A stretch of 64,000 nucleotides of DNA from Spodoptera frugiperda (GCF_023101765.2 NC_064215.1:8680001-8744000), one strand, 5' to 3'; shown: positions 12,785 to 25,130, counted from the stretch's first letter. The notes: generated by a model from the sequence alone, not told the origin. Translations and numbers: made by a program.

Positions 12785-12886
12785 TTATTTTTCGTAGTTT
12801 AGAGGCCATCCTGTTTTCACCTCCGGGTCTTTGTAAAATGTTCCCAGACCAAAGGCAAGGCTAAGCCAATTATGGCAGATCGTCAT
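12785..12886 (-). CDS. 33-codon coding-like fragment, unrecognised
   Basis: A short complete frame from ATG (12,884-12,886) to TAA. Its sequence (MTICHNWLSLAFGLGTFY, then KDPEVKTGWPLNYEK) has balanced, protein-like composition in an otherwise AT-rich setting. I do not recognise the family. It may be a scrap of a transposon or gene exon. No splice sites frame it. Confidence 0.2.
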   Translation of the reverse strand: MTICHNWLSLAFGLGTFYKDPEVKTGWPLNYEK

Positions 12887-13317
12887 TCATCATACAAATG
12901 ATTTCTTGTACCTCTATTCATACGATAAGTGATTGGAATAACAGCTCTTAGAACACATTCCTATAATTATGCAATAAATTATGCTTGAAGATTATCCTTT
13001 TTTTCTTGTCTTGTTCTTAAGTTGGTATTAAATTTTTTGTGTCTTGCAAATTACCCATTTAGGAGGTTGACAAAAACTGTTGAAGTCTTTATTGGCTTTA
13101 TATTTAAAGCTGATGATGATGAATTTGTTGATAAGTAGTCGTAATGGCTACTTACGTTGTTTTTTTCTATAGACTTTTTGCTAGTTTTGTAGATTTTCTA
13201 TCCATAATTACACTCGTTTTGAGCAAAGATCTTTTAATCCTTTACACTTTAAATAAGTTCTGACTAACTGACTATTTATGAATAAGTATAGAAAACCGGA
13301 CCTTCCTGGACTAAAAA
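12887..13317. other. noncoding stretch
   Basis: Only AT-rich sequence with no recognised motif. Confidence 0.5.
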
Positions 13318-13490
13318 TTGACGCGTTTAAAATGTGGTGATGGCGAAGCAGTGGGTGAGATGTCCAACCTCACAGTTCCACAAGCTATAAAGACCGCAGA
13401 CGACAGAGGCGTTTGAAGGAGGGTCGTACATCAAGTGACGCGTGCACCTGACCAGACACGATATCTTCAGCAATGAAGAGAACGACTGAG
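13318..13490 (+). pseudogene. non-LTR retrotransposon (LINE) 3' coding remnant
   Basis: Frame reading gives IDAFKMW followed by a stop. This resembles the IDAFEMWCWRR block found near the C-terminal side of many insect and other metazoan LINE reverse transcriptases. About 90 nt later another frame gives VVHQVTRAPDQTR, reminiscent of the closing (R)DRxxWR...V region. Several stops and frameshifts separate the pieces, so this is a dead, 5'-truncated fragment. It is GC-richer than its neighbours. The assignment rests on short motifs only. Confidence 0.4.
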
Positions 13491-13630
13491 AATAATAGAA
13501 AACTTAAAACAGTAAATATACGAAAGACAAATACTGTCCATTTCCTCACAAAAAAGATTTTAGTAAGCTTATCTTCTTAAAATGACTGATGCTTTGCCAG
13601 TTTATACGGTACCCCATAGCTGACATTATG

Positions 13631-13906
13631 TCAACCACAAGTTGACCCATATCTGTCAGGTTTCCTATTAACTGAAGTAATGATAATTAAGCAGACTTTC
13701 GCCAGACGACACTGACACAGTGGCCAGATTCCGACGCAATTAGCCAGGCAATCGCGATTATAGAATTTTATACATGCTCCCTGTAGAAACACCATGGTTT
13801 TGTTCGTTGAAGGACATAAAACACCCAAATAAATGAAAGAAAAACAGTTTATTTGCGCCGTTATAATAAGATATTGCAGGCAAAATATATAATCAAGAAG
13901 GCACAA
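13631..13906 (-). CDS. cysteine-rich short ORF, unrecognised
   Basis: A 91-codon frame whose C-terminal half has densely spaced cysteines: ACIKFYNRDCLANCVGIW, then PLCQCRLAKVC and a final STCG. An acceptor-like sequence (ggtgtttctacag) lies immediately before the Cys-rich part, so an exon starting near 13,794 is conceivable. The N-terminal half is hydrophobic. The spacing C-x7-C-x3-C-x6-C-x-C recalls small disulfide-rich peptides but matches no family I can name. The opposite strand also has partly open frames, so the pattern may be chance. Confidence 0.2.
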   Translation of the reverse strand: MCLLDYIFCLQYLIITAQINCFSFIYLGVLCPSTNKTMVFLQGACIKFYNRDCLANCVGIWPLCQCRLAKVCLIIITSVNRKPDRYGSTCG

Positions 13907-14763
13907 AAAGGGCTGTGCTCAGCTGAAAGCGTAGCCACTTTGGCTCGAGCCACGGCACTGATTTTCAGCACTAGCCATTCTACACTGATAAGCTAAAGAT
14001 TTCAAAATCGTTCAAATAAATGCAAAATTCCTAAGAAGGTTATTCAATTCTCATAATATTCAATCACAAAATGGAGTTCAGAATTGTACCTGATAAAAGT
14101 TAGCTAATTCACAAAACACAATAAGCGAACAAAGTCAGGTATTACATTTGAAAAAAGCCGACAAGATTTAGTTATTAAGTCTCAAAACAGAAATAACTCG
14201 GTAACCTACATACATAGTTAGAAAAACAAACAAAATAAAACGTTGTATCGTGCAACGCCAGTCAAATTGCGTGCATATCACAATCGTCCGTCAGGGGCTT
14301 AATGCAATTTTTAAACATCAGACAAAAAAAAAAATTGTTTTGCCAATTACGTGCAACGTAACTTGCAGTTTCTCCCTCGCTGTAATTACGTCACGAAGAT
14401 TGCAAATCTCTGTTATTCAAGTATTTATCTTTATTTTCCTTTAAAATGTTTGTCTTCTTTAAATATTTATTTGGTTTTTGGGATTATCTGAGGAGTCGTA
14501 CCAGTTACGGCATCGTTCTTTTTGCAATATTTTATTTTTGCATCGTTTGTGGTTTCTGGTTTTTGTTTTTTAAACTTTCCTTGCCTTTCCTTGTATAGGA
14601 GAACTGTTCTACATACTTCGTGTCCTATATTACACTTTTTATGACAAATATCGACTTTCATCTATAGCCGATACTTTATAAATTTAATCCAAAGACAAAA
14701 AACCTTAAATTCGGCTTTTTTGTACCACTAAACGTACCATACTAAAGATGAAAATTATCATAC
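13907..14763. other. noncoding stretch
   Basis: Short chance frames on both strands. Nothing recognised. Confidence 0.45.
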
Positions 14764-14840
14764 GATCCAATATACTTCCCTAAAATTAGCAAATCATTAC
14801 GCTTACCATCCGATATACTTCTCTAAAATCAGCAATGATC
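14764..14840. repeat. two-copy tandem repeat, about 43-bp period
   Basis: 'atccaatatacttccctaaa' with 'attagcaaatcat' (from 14,764) is followed by 'atccgatatacttctctaaa' with 'atcagcaatgatc' (from 14,807). The copies differ at several sites, so the duplication is not recent. Confidence 0.6.
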
Positions 14841-15284
14841 GAAGGAAGCTACATTAATAAGACTACAAGAAACTGTCCAAGACAACATATAAATCATAGT
14901 GACCCCAGTAAGGTATGAGGACATAGCTGGTCTGTTAGTGTCGCGACACCGACATATACACGGCAAAAACTTAAACTGATACTAATGAGGTTTACATTGC
15001 AGCACATTGTATTTAACTAGCACCTAGACTAGAAGATACCAGTGCTTAGACATTCTAACGAAACCAAGTATCTAAAGAGCACGAAGCAACTTTAAATATT
15101 GAAACACATTTTGGTAGATTTTCTGTTTGACCTCGCTTGGGTAGAAATGTCGTTATGGAATCTTCTAGTCACTGTTTTAAATAGTTGAATTAGTTATTGC
15201 ATTTTAATAATGTCAGACAAAAAATTAAGAAGAAAAAAACTAAGGTTAAGAATGAAACTAAACAGCGATGATAATAATACTTTT
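14841..15284. other. noncoding stretch
   Basis: It contains the perfect 12-bp palindrome gtgtcgcgacac at about 14,938. No gene seen. Confidence 0.45.
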
Positions 15285-15406
15285 ACTGTCGTACTCAGAA
15301 ACATTTAATGATTACTAAACCTACTGCTTAGTAACGATTTTGTTCCGAAAAAAAAAGTTGCTAAGGACTGGGTAAAGTAACTATTAAATGACTCTGAATA
15401 CGGCAG
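15285..15406. mobile_element. MITE family G, copy G1 (122 bp)
   Basis: The left end ctgtcgtactcagaaacatt and the right end 'aatgactctgaatacggcag' are inverted repeats of each other. TTA lies on both sides (ttta|CTG ... CAG|tta), consistent with the 3-bp target duplication of PIF/Harbinger elements. The middle, 'cttagtaacgattttgtt', is shared with G2 at 58.4 kb. No coding capacity. Confidence 0.75.
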
Positions 15407-16052
15407 TTAGTTCGTATTAGGTAGATAAAAATACCATTCCATACATCATAATATACAACCACATAAACACAAACGTTGAAACGTAAATACCGAACACTGG
15501 TGGGAAAAACAAAAGTGAAAAGGATGAAAGCGTACCAAGAGATTTTTCTCGAACAAAAGTCGATTTAAAAATGTTCCCAGAAACAGCTATACAATGAACA
15601 TTTGTTCGTGCGAGATTATAAAGACGTAATTGTCAAACGTAAGACGATGAAAGTATTACGACATTGGTTAGCTTCGAATTATATTTGAGCTATTAATTAG
15701 GTGTGAGCTTTCGCTTTTGTATGCGTGAGATCTTATGATGAAACTGTAGGAATAACGCACGACGAACGAGCTGTGGCGTGTGTTTGTACCTCGTAGTAAT
15801 TGTGGGAGCGTTTCGTCATTAAAATGATTCTATAGTAAGGTGTGAATGAAATATTGCGTGCGCTAAGGTGTACTTTAAAAACTGGATTGTTGTGTGTAGT
15901 GAAATTTGTGATGCTTCGCAGAGAGTGCTGGATAAAATCATCTTTGTTTGCAACTTAGACCTTATCTACGAATGTAAATGGAAATTTAGCTCTATTAGTA
16001 CTGAGACAACCTTAGTAGGTTGTCTCCTCAGAAGATAAAGTAGTCTTTATCT
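15407..16052. other. noncoding stretch
   Basis: No recognised feature. Confidence 0.5.
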
Positions 16053-16200
16053 TTTGAGGGGCTGAAATCATCCTGTTGTATCTCCCGCCTTGAGCGAGGC
16101 GAGACGGAGTGTCAGACTCTTACTGACTAAAAACCACCCCATTCCTACTCGTACTTTGAACCGGACACCCGGTAACCTATTACATTGTTTACAGCTCCGG
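16053..16200 (-). mobile_element. short retroposon family A, copy A3
   Basis: Reversed copy containing 'cttgagcgaggcgagacgga', 'gtgtcagactcttactgac', 'taaaaaccaccccattccta', and the 5' end 'acagctccgg'. Both the A-rich 3' end and the conserved 5' terminus are partly preserved. Confidence 0.85.
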
Positions 16201-17084
16201 AACAACCAACTACTTAGATGTCATATTTAAGACCATCTGACAACTTAAGGTTAAGTTAAGTTGTGTTAACATCATTCAACGCTTAACATCATTTTCGACA
16301 AAACTCATCTACACTTTACTTGTACTAAATATTTCGATTATAAAACAGTTTTATACCACAGTAAAATAAATGAGCCTGTTTACCTGAAAGATTAATTCAA
16401 TAAATAATTCTGGAAAGTCTCCGTTCCTACACTAGGGCTGTGTTATTCGCGCTGTAATGGCGTGAAGTAATAAATCTTCATTTTAACATCTACAAGCCAC
16501 GATGAATGATTGTGCAGCCCTACTACTTTCGATTTCGCAAGATCTTGAATATAAATTGGCATTTATTTTATGAACAGTTTTTCATATCTGTGACATCGAT
16601 AGGTCTATATTAAGATTTATAAGAGACTCTTGTTCTTAATTACTATCTCTTTCATCAGTGTAGTTTTTATACAAGTAAAGGATTTTATTGTAACTTTCAT
16701 GAGACATACCAAATTATAACAAGTAAAGGAGTTCATTTAACCCTGATTTTAACTCATATTATTTACTCGTATACATCCATTCTAAATAACGGAGCTAATA
16801 GTAACCACAAAATCCATCACCAAGCTACTCCTTTTAACTCACATCTATTTCAGTCCTTCACACACATTTTTTAAACCCCATTCATACAAAAACTTACACG
16901 CCCAACATTGTACTACAAAACCAATTAAGCTAACAAAACAACTTCGTAACCAATTGATTATAATTCATGTCTGCTGGTGACAAAAACCGAATCACAAGCT
17001 AACAGGGCCATAAAATGTACTGACAGAGCTTATAATAGCTTGTAAACAAGTACACTTTCGCCCAGTCACTATGACTTGTGGCAT
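16201..17084. other. noncoding stretch with one zero-exon splice site
   Basis: No gene seen. On the minus strand, around 16,384, the text reads ttaatctttcag|gtaaacagg, an acceptor fused directly to a donor. See the findings on recursive splicing. Confidence 0.4.
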
Positions 17085-17210
17085 TGAGTGTACATAGTTA
17101 CAGATCAAGCTACACAAAACCAGTTTATCATGGTCTCGCTTGGTTTGATCTTTCTTCACATTCAAAGGTCAGGTTATATTGGTTGTCATAGCTGGAATGT
17201 ACTCGTATAG
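17085..17210 (-). mobile_element. hairpin element family D, copy D2
   Basis: In reverse complement it reads ccaatataacctgacctttg, 'aagaaagatcaaaccaagcg', 'agaccatgataaactggttt'. It is flanked by 'cgagtacattccagctatga' on one side and 'agcttgatctgtaact' with 'atgtacact' on the other. The similarity to D1 and D3 extends beyond the core on both sides. Confidence 0.7.
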
Positions 17211-20200
17211 CCGTGTAAACACGAGCTAGTAAAATACAATCACCCTATATTCAGGTAGATTAATCAATTATAGGACAATAGTTATATTTTGATTGGTTTA
17301 TGAACGTAGAGTACAATCCTTTGGGATTCCCAGATTGTAAATAAATTGGTTTATTTTTTTATACTGTTAATAGGTCACATTACGGAGGTAGGTAATGAAT
17401 GCGGATTTTAGATTCTCGTTAACTTGCATCATAAAGAACTTAAGCTTCGATTTTCCTGCTCTACCTATGTACTGATTATATCATATCTTCAAACGCATTC
17501 ATTTTCATTAGCAATATGAATATCGAAAGGTGGTGGACTAGTAACCTTTTGATTGAGTTAATAGTTATCTGCATACGTAATTGTTGGAAATTTGTACACT
17601 CTGCCTGTACTGCCTTAACCTACTTCTTGTGTTAAACCAATTACAGTTACTGCAATCAATCTCTATTGTAGTAATTGGCCCATAACTTTATTCACCTATA
17701 ATTTAGTTATACAACGTACAATGTTCCTCACTTTTCTACATCAATCTTACCAGTCACAATAATTGTCAGAGCATCATTGAAATCTGCAACACAATTTACG
17801 GAAACTATTTGTCCAATCAAAATCAAATTCAATTGAGGAAACGTTTTACGAAAGCAATTTGATAAATCTACATAGACAGGTACCTATTAAATATACGAAT
17901 TGTTATCTTAACAAATCATAGCGAGACACGCGAGCTAAATTAAAAACAAACAATTTATACGCTCAATACGTTTTACAATACTAAAATTAATTACGTAGTT
18001 ACATTAATTGCGTACCGAATCAAATCTTGTTGGGCGCGTTGAGAACATAAGTCACTGGTAAACGAAAGCTATTGTGACGTTTAATTACAGTTTCGGTTTC
18101 AACAGGCAACACGTGACCTCAAGGCAATTGTTCGTGCCCTCATTATACTAATTGATAAATATTTCCGAATGAACAATAATAGGAGTGCCGCAGGGCACCA
18201 TTTTTTTGCAACTTATTGGTAAAGTATGGCCTTCATTATAAGACTATATCTTAGCTATTGTTCCAGTTTCATTCAGGTATTGTTTGGTCTAGACAGTAGA
18301 CACGACTTACATACTATACTCAATTATTTAGTACTCAAATTGTAGATCTTATTACGAATGCATAAGATACAATGTTGCGTTTTCGGTAAAGCGTTTGTTG
18401 TTATGTTTTTATACGCTGACTAATGTTCGAAAACAGACGTTTTATTCGCCGGAACTTCAAGAAAGTAAGTGGCTAGCCACTCGTGTTTATGTGCACAAGC
18501 ACCATAATCATTTTACTTTTACAACCAGCTCGGAAAGAAAAGTTCCTCACGCGATTTTCCTAACGTACTCGTCTCCATCGAGGACAAGTGGTTTATGACG
18601 CTTATAAGTACGAGTATACGGCTGTAAAGCATTATTAAAATAGCAAGCAAAAGCATTATTAATAATTGATTACAAGTGATTCTGTTAAGAAACCAAAATC
18701 TGACTAACTAAAGAGTTGGGTCAAGCAGTCAGTTTAAGAATAATAAATACTTACAACCGTCTAATGAAAATATTAGATTATTTTATCTATCATTAGATTA
18801 ATTGACCTTACAATCACAATATGTTCTACAATAAATCAGTCGATAATTTCCAAGAATTACAAAACAGCTTTCAACCCATCACGATTCATAAACATGTCAG
18901 CTCAAATCATCTGACATTTGGCATGACCACGTACAAATGTATCTCCATTCGTGTCCAACTTCAAGATTGACATTTCGTTAGTCCTTTATGGAAAGTTGAA
19001 CAGATGTATTGCCCGTTTGCCCCTTTTGGCGTTCAATTTTGCAATGTTCAGGTTTGTAATGAGTCATAACATAACACGACAATTTTGTCAAAAGGGTAAG
19101 TAACAAGCTAGCCAGTCAGGGACATAATAATTACTAGGATTAATTCAATTTTTTTGACTAACTGTTTAAGCACTCTTGGGCGATCATTTCATTTGAAACG
19201 CACATAATCTGAAAATAAGTACTGAAACTACTACAGCACAATATTATACGGATACTAAATAAAACACATTTTAAATACCAATTATTAAACTAGATACACA
19301 GGTAGTATAACGGTTAATTAAAGGAGTCTCCAAGACGAATCGCTTTATGAGTCACATCGATACAGATTTGGCATGTGTGAATCATAGTGATGTATTATTC
19401 CACAGCTTCAATTAACACCTTATATTGCTTGTGAACTCAATAAATTACGTCTTGAAGATTGATCATAATCGTATATGGTAGGTGATTGCTTCTCGTTATC
19501 TGCGAGGTAAGATCTGTCCAAATTTGGAAACCATACAAGACTTTCAGCCAAGGTTTTTATAGCTGTAAATGTTACAAGCCTCTTTAAGATCTAGTTTTAA
19601 GTAACTAATAATAATTTACGCTTACGCAATACGAAAGAACTAAAATGGTTCAAAAAGATATAAACAACATTTTCATCAACTTGTTTAAAAATAATGCGTC
19701 ACATTTAATTCAAATATAACTAAAACAATAAAGGCAACACAATAAACTACCAAATTAGTTACGATCATAAATCTCATAGAATCCCACTTCATTGAAATTA
19801 CAGCAATAAAATTCACATCTATATCCAAACCTAACTTCAGCTTCATAAAACCTGCTAATCTAAATTAGTATTTCTACACTACGTTTTAAAGTTTAATATC
19901 AGATATCCTTGTGTGTTAAAGTAAAATCTAAATTGGTGTACGTATCCTCGAAAGGCTCGGGAGGTATGTGCAGGCGCAAATGCCACGCTCCACTCCGCCC
20001 GTAACGATATTTCAAATGTCAGAATCGTGATTTTTGTTCGAGAAATGTTTTGCAACCGTTTCGGTGCACCTTCATACCTTGCTTCTACAATGATTCACTT
20101 TTCTATTTTATTTATTGCTATAACTTTAGCTTGTGCTTTGTCTTGTAAAGATTGCTTTGTCGGCCCTTAATACAAATTATCGTGGTACTGTACCTTAGCA

Positions 20201-21511
20201 TTCACTTCCTTATGTGAGGCTAGAAAAATTATGTTTACCTGAAACAAAAATGCATTTTGGTTAATGTAAAATCATAGGATTCATTTCAAACTCAGTATCT
20301 TTTAATAAACATCATTTCTGCCAGTAATAATTCCAGAATTCAATATGCCAGTAATTCATAAAAACAGGGAAATGTCAGTTCGTTAGAAGAATAACAACAA
20401 AAAAATCATATTCTTCTCTTAAACCTTATACATTATAGTACATAATAACAATCACATTTGAACTATAGTACAATTCAAAATCAATAACCACTGATACAGT
20501 TTGTTAAATTCTTGTTGCATTCACCAACCATATATACCATCAGATTAGTTAGCGCCTTTAATTCTCAAGAGACTTTAGAATAGATCGCCTAATCGTTTCC
20601 CACGGCCCTTATTCCCATTATTGCATTATACTTTATATGTATCCGTACAAACAAATCATAATTATCCTAGACGTATTAATGTTAGGAAATAACGCCAACA
20701 TGCTTGAACAAACAGCCTGTAAAACTAATCGGATAATAGGTACAGAAATTATTTTCAAAATTGCTGCTAATAGTATTAGTCTCCTGGAATAATGGTTGTT
20801 TATGGAACATCAGCTTTTAGAGTTGACTCTAGTATTAGATAAAATCACTACAGTTAGTATTCTATATTAAAAAATCTCAATTCCGGATAAAAATGGTATT
20901 TCACAACAATTACTAGAAGTAACAACCAATGTTAACACATTGAACGCCATGGTAGTCACCGGTAACCGACGTTAGCGGAGGATTTGCCTTCAACAGTTTT
21001 CTATTGGCAGTCAAACACTTAAAAAGAGTTTTATCGTACATATAAACTTTCTGATACACCATTGAATCAAGTTCATAGAAAGGGCTACAAAATAATTTTC
21101 GAATAAAGAAAACTATAAACGTGAAGCAACGATGTAAAGCACAATACTTTACGACGACAATTCTGTCAAATAATGTTAATGCTTAATGCAAACGCCACCT
21201 TAATTCAAGTTTGAAGTGGAAGTAGGCAACATTAGAGTCACCGCGAAGACTCCCAACTATCTAGCTAATGCGCTTATAATGGTACCATTATATACAGGGG
21301 AAAGTAGGCAGGGTCGTTTAAATGAGACCTGACTCAGAGATACCACACATAAAGCTGATATGGGTGGAACTAAATTAGCCAACAAGGGCAATTACAGATA
21401 CATGTAAGCAGATAAACGACTGCAAGCGTAAGATATAGAGGAATTAAATGTTTGTGTAAGCAAAATTGAATTGCATTTGATAATAATCGGTTGGCGGTCG
21501 GTAACAGTAAG
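17211..21511. other. long AT-rich noncoding stretch
   Basis: No gene called in 4.3 kb. At 19,930-20,060 a short GC-richer segment ('ggtatgtgcaggcgcaaatg' and following) is not open in any useful frame. Around 20,239 on the minus strand lies 'catttttgtttcag|gtaaac', the best-looking of the three zero-exon sites. A perfect 18-bp palindrome tataatggtaccattata lies at 21,275-21,292. Confidence 0.4.
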
Positions 21512-21873
21512 GGTGCGCTTCTACCAAATATGCTATGCTACGTTGCTATGGATGCATTTGGCTTCCACCAATTATATTTATTGGTACACGAAGCTTAGCG
21601 CTGCTGCTAACGGGTTCAGCTAAGATATGTTTTTTATATGGAAAGTTGCGTGCTATGGATGAATGACATGGACATGTGATATTGATGGTTTCCCTATTAT
21701 CGATACATCGCTTCTCGAGCTGCTCATCTTCCTCGTGCAGCTATTTGTGGCGGCACATCTTACTCGCCCCGCTACATAGCTTAGTATCAGTGAAAATGGT
21801 CACATAGTTTCACAGCTTAGCCATTACATCCCCGCAGCATAGCTACATAGCATATCTCTGGTGGAAAACCACC
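21512..21873 (+). mobile_element. MITE family C, copy C3 (longest, about 360 bp)
   Basis: It starts 'gtgcgcttctaccaaatatg' and ends 'catatctctggtggaaaacc', which are inverted copies of each other. Its blocks are in the same order as in C2 and C4. It is longer because of an extra GC-richer piece, 'gagctgctcatcttcctcgt' to 'ttactcgccccgctacatag', of which C4 keeps only a short form. Confidence 0.85.
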
Positions 21874-22499
21874 CGCAGCAACGTACGGTACTAAACTAAG
21901 ATTTATTGGACGCAACAACACACAAATTGCATGACACCTCGTGGCCTGTACACCGCTATAAAGTTCAACTTGCTGATTTACTACTTTCTATCTATCTTTA
22001 GATATATGTCTCTAAGCTACTTATTGACGCCAGTCTCGGGAAGCAATAAATAAAGGATTTCCCTTTCAAAATATTTATAACGAAATTACTTAAAATATAG
22101 TTCAACATAAATCGTGCCTCCGTGTACGCAAGATAAGATTAAAAGAACAAAAAACTAGAGCAGTTTTTGAAATAGTGAAACGCGGTAATATTGTGAAATC
22201 AAAATGTTGAATAATATCATTACACAGATTAAATCCGTCATCCTTTATCAAATATAAGTCTTTATTGCATAATATAGAACACCAACTGAAAAATAAGTCA
22301 ACCATATAGAATTGTAATTGGCCGATATCATGGAAAAACTCTGTAATGGCTTGATGGAAACATTGGATAGCTCATTTGAAGCATTTACCTTCTTCATGGT
22401 CTCATAACCATTGATAAACGATCCATCTCCAGCAATAATAGCTTTGGAAACTGGTGCCTTTACCAATGATTTGCTGTCCAATCTTCGAGATCTCTGAAG
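21874..22499. other. noncoding stretch with a decayed coding-like patch
   Basis: On the minus strand 22,248-22,481 reads SLVKAPVSKAIIAGDGSFIN and onward, and an overlapping frame reads 'MVDLFFSWCSILCNKDLYLI'. The open region spans about 75 codons in each of two frames. I do not recognise either, and no splice sites frame them. This may be an old exon scrap. Confidence 0.25.
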
Positions 22500-22685
22500 T
22501 GGAATTCGAAGGTGAATTCAATATAAACACCTAACACCTGTGTCATTTGAGAATTATTACCTAAGACTTGATATACCTCTACATTTATATTCTTTGTTAA
22601 GCTCAGTTCTATCTTGAAACATTTTGGACGGAAAATAAAGGAATTTTCGGTCGTGACTTATCTTTTCGATCCTTCAGAGACAAAG
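22500..22685. repeat. local direct duplication, copy 1 (deleted form)
   Basis: Positions 22,500-22,580 are identical base for base to 22,899-22,979 (81 bp, offset 399). Similarity resumes at 22,590-22,628 (39 bp identical to 23,031-23,069) and then down to 'ccttcagagacaaa'. Relative to copy 2 this copy lacks a 51-nt block (replaced by 9 nt), about 16 net nt after 'acattttgga', 6 nt at 'gtcg|tgac', and 8 nt at 'tttcg|atcc'. Aligned bases show almost no substitutions. No protein is apparent. Confidence 0.85.
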
Positions 22686-22898
22686 TAATATTTCATGTTA
22701 AATGTTGCCAAGACGAGACCGTATAGCTCGCACTGTCAAAAAGTAATCAGATCCCGTGTAGAGCCAAGTTTCTAACCCTACATGACCTCGCTTTGCGGAA
22801 GAAAGGTAACAGAGTCAAATGACTTCTTTTGTTTCATTGCTATGATCAGTGGTGCGATAAGGCTTTTTGCTCCATTTGCTTTATCCTATTTCTTCAGA

Positions 22899-23155
22899 TG
22901 GAATTCGAAGGTGAATTCAATATAAACACCTAACACCTGTGTCATTTGAGAATTATTACCTAAGACTTGATATACCTCTGAGATCAGGGAATTAAGTTTT
23001 ATTTCAGATTTTTACCCCTCCGCGGCCGCATTCTTTGTTAAGCTCAGTTCTATCTTGAAACATTTTGGAATTTTGGAAAGTGATAACGAAATCGGGGAAT
23101 TTTCGGTCGAAACTTTGACTTATCTTTTCGGTTCAAAAATCCTTCAGAGACAAAC
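22899..23155. repeat. local direct duplication, copy 2 (longer form)
   Basis: The longer partner of the 22.5-kb copy. It contains the extra block 'gagatcagggaattaagttt' to 'cctccgcggccgca', which includes an 8-bp GCGGCCGC that is rare in this AT-rich DNA. The spacer between the copies (22,686-22,898) is unrelated to either. Confidence 0.85.
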
Positions 23156-24670
23156 CGTGCCCCCAGAACAAAGAATAAGTGGAAAAACACTTAATAAATA
23201 ACTGTTAACCTTTCTCGCGAAACATTCGCTCCGTAAGTAAGATTTCGTTGCTACTGACGTGTAGCAAACAAAATGATTAGCGATATATCACAAATGGGCC
23301 AGTCACGCAATGTTTTGCAATCCTTGCTGTATCAGTTTCGAAACAATGTCATCTTTTGTTCTCTTCATAACCTCTATAAGAATGGGTAAGAATACCATTG
23401 GAGCAATCACGCTGATAAAGACAAATAGATCTTGCCGTCAATCAGAATTCTTTAATTAAGCTCTGTGTTCGGATGTCAAAATAAATTAACTAGGCCATGT
23501 AGGGTTTGGTCATTGTTTGATTTGGATTTTAATTGGATTAGGAGATGATCTGTAGTAAAAGTAATTAATTTTGTTACATCAGTATTTTCATTATTGTTGT
23601 TTTGGTTTAAGCAACTTATCGTGTAGCACTTCGGACATATGTGGTCATACTTCTGCAGTCTTTTTACTTTATGAATTCTCTTTATTTGAATATTCTTCGT
23701 ACCTGCAAACAAATTTTTATTTTTGTAATTCTTAGTATTTTTACCTTGAGTGATGTTTGTTCTTTCACCTTAAGTCTGTTAGCGTACCTACTTCGAAAAA
23801 CCCCGAATATTAGTCATAAAATTTTACCGTTTCAACAATAATTTCTTGAAGAATTTGTTTATTTTTAACGGTTCATCCTTGACGTTTACTGATTGCTATT
23901 AGCATTTATTCATACGCAGGAATAAAAACGTTGTTTGCGACCGATTTGTCCCTAAACTCTGTAGTCACGAATCCAAACGCTTTTATTTCTTTTAATGTTA
24001 TATGTGACCTTGATTTCGTTTATTTTTACCAAACGATTTTCTGCTTAGATGACTCTAAATCGTACCATAAAATTGTGTAGATAATTTTCTTGGGATATAA
24101 ATCATGTTATGTCATATTTTTGTTTAGGGGTTATGTAAATAGACGAAACGTTTATCGTTGGGCTATTTGGGCCTAGAATATTGTGGTAGCATAAAACATG
24201 GCGACTAAACGTCATCTATAAAGGCTGGCAGATATATTTATGCGTCCATATTCCTATTTGGTTTTAGATCTCAGAACGTGTATTTCTGTCTATTGAAAGG
24301 AAAATGAAACTGGTGTAATAAAGAAAGCTTGTCTAGACAATCTCGCTCCCAATATAGAGGTAAGTACTATTACGTACACAATATACAAGAGAATTTAGCG
24401 AAATACTGAATTCTTTTATCCAATTTTGTTCAGTTATGATCCAAACCACATAACATAAAGTACAGTTACCATTTTAGTACTCACTTGTAATTCTACACTA
24501 CTTTCGAAACCTTATTGGATTTGTCTTTACATGCCAATTGGTTCTTACTATCGTTTCTATAACAATAACACTCTTCATTTCTTTAAACCATACTAACTAC
24601 TTGTTTCTCAATATTAAAATTGATACAAATTCCAAATGTTTTAAGTTTTTATAACAATTATATAATTGTT
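23156..24670. other. AT-rich noncoding stretch
   Basis: No repeat or gene is recognised. A consensus donor-like GAG|GTAAGTAC occurs on the plus strand at 24,358 without a matching acceptor or coding frame upstream. Confidence 0.4.
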
Positions 24671-24916
24671 ATGGATATGGATATTCCAAAACATGATATT
24701 AGAGCCACTGTTCGTTTTAAAGTTTATAAGCAAAAACTTGACAACGAGCTCAAGTTACATATTAATAAAGAGTCCGTAGATGACGATTACGAAAAATCTA
24801 ACAAATCTAATGCTGTGTCTAGTTTCATAAATGACCTAATCTATCAAATAAGAGATGGAATGGCGTTTAAAGATGGAGACAAATTATCGGAGCGCCAACG
24901 TCCTAACTATTTATGA
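24671..24916 (+). CDS. small charged ORF, unrecognised
   Basis: From the ATG at 24,671 this is an 82-codon (81-residue) frame. It is strongly hydrophilic and probably helical (VYKQKLDNELKLHINKES, then a DDDYEK run and SERQRPNYL at the end). No signal peptide, membrane segment or known motif. No promoter or splice context supports it, and its base use matches its surroundings, so it may be a chance frame. Confidence 0.15.
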   Translation: MDMDIPKHDIRATVRFKVYKQKLDNELKLHINKESVDDDYEKSNKSNAVSSFINDLIYQIRDGMAFKDGDKLSERQRPNYL

Positions 24917-24936
24917 AGACCATTGAGCAGTCATTG

Positions 24937-24965
24937 GAGCGCAGTGAAACGCTTTCTATGCGCTC
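24937..24965. repeat. small GC-rich hairpin
   Basis: gagcgca and tgcgctc form a perfect 7-bp stem around a 15-nt loop, just downstream of the 24.7-kb ORF. Significance unknown. Confidence 0.5.
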
Positions 24966-25130
24966 TGAGTGACGCGATGACGCACTACACTGTAACAGAC
25001 CAGAAAAAAGGGAACGACCAATCTAGAACATTGTATCTCAATACTTGAAGTTGTTATGAAAAGGATTCTATCGATGTTAGTTTAAAAATAATTTTATACA
25101 AACATCTAGTACCTCTACCATGAATTTTAA

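Noticed and set aside
24210..24370. TATAAAGG followed by a GAG|GTAAGT donor, resembling a promoter plus first exon
   Set aside because: No initiator at the expected distance, no downstream acceptor with coding sequence, and the only ATG frame is five codons long.
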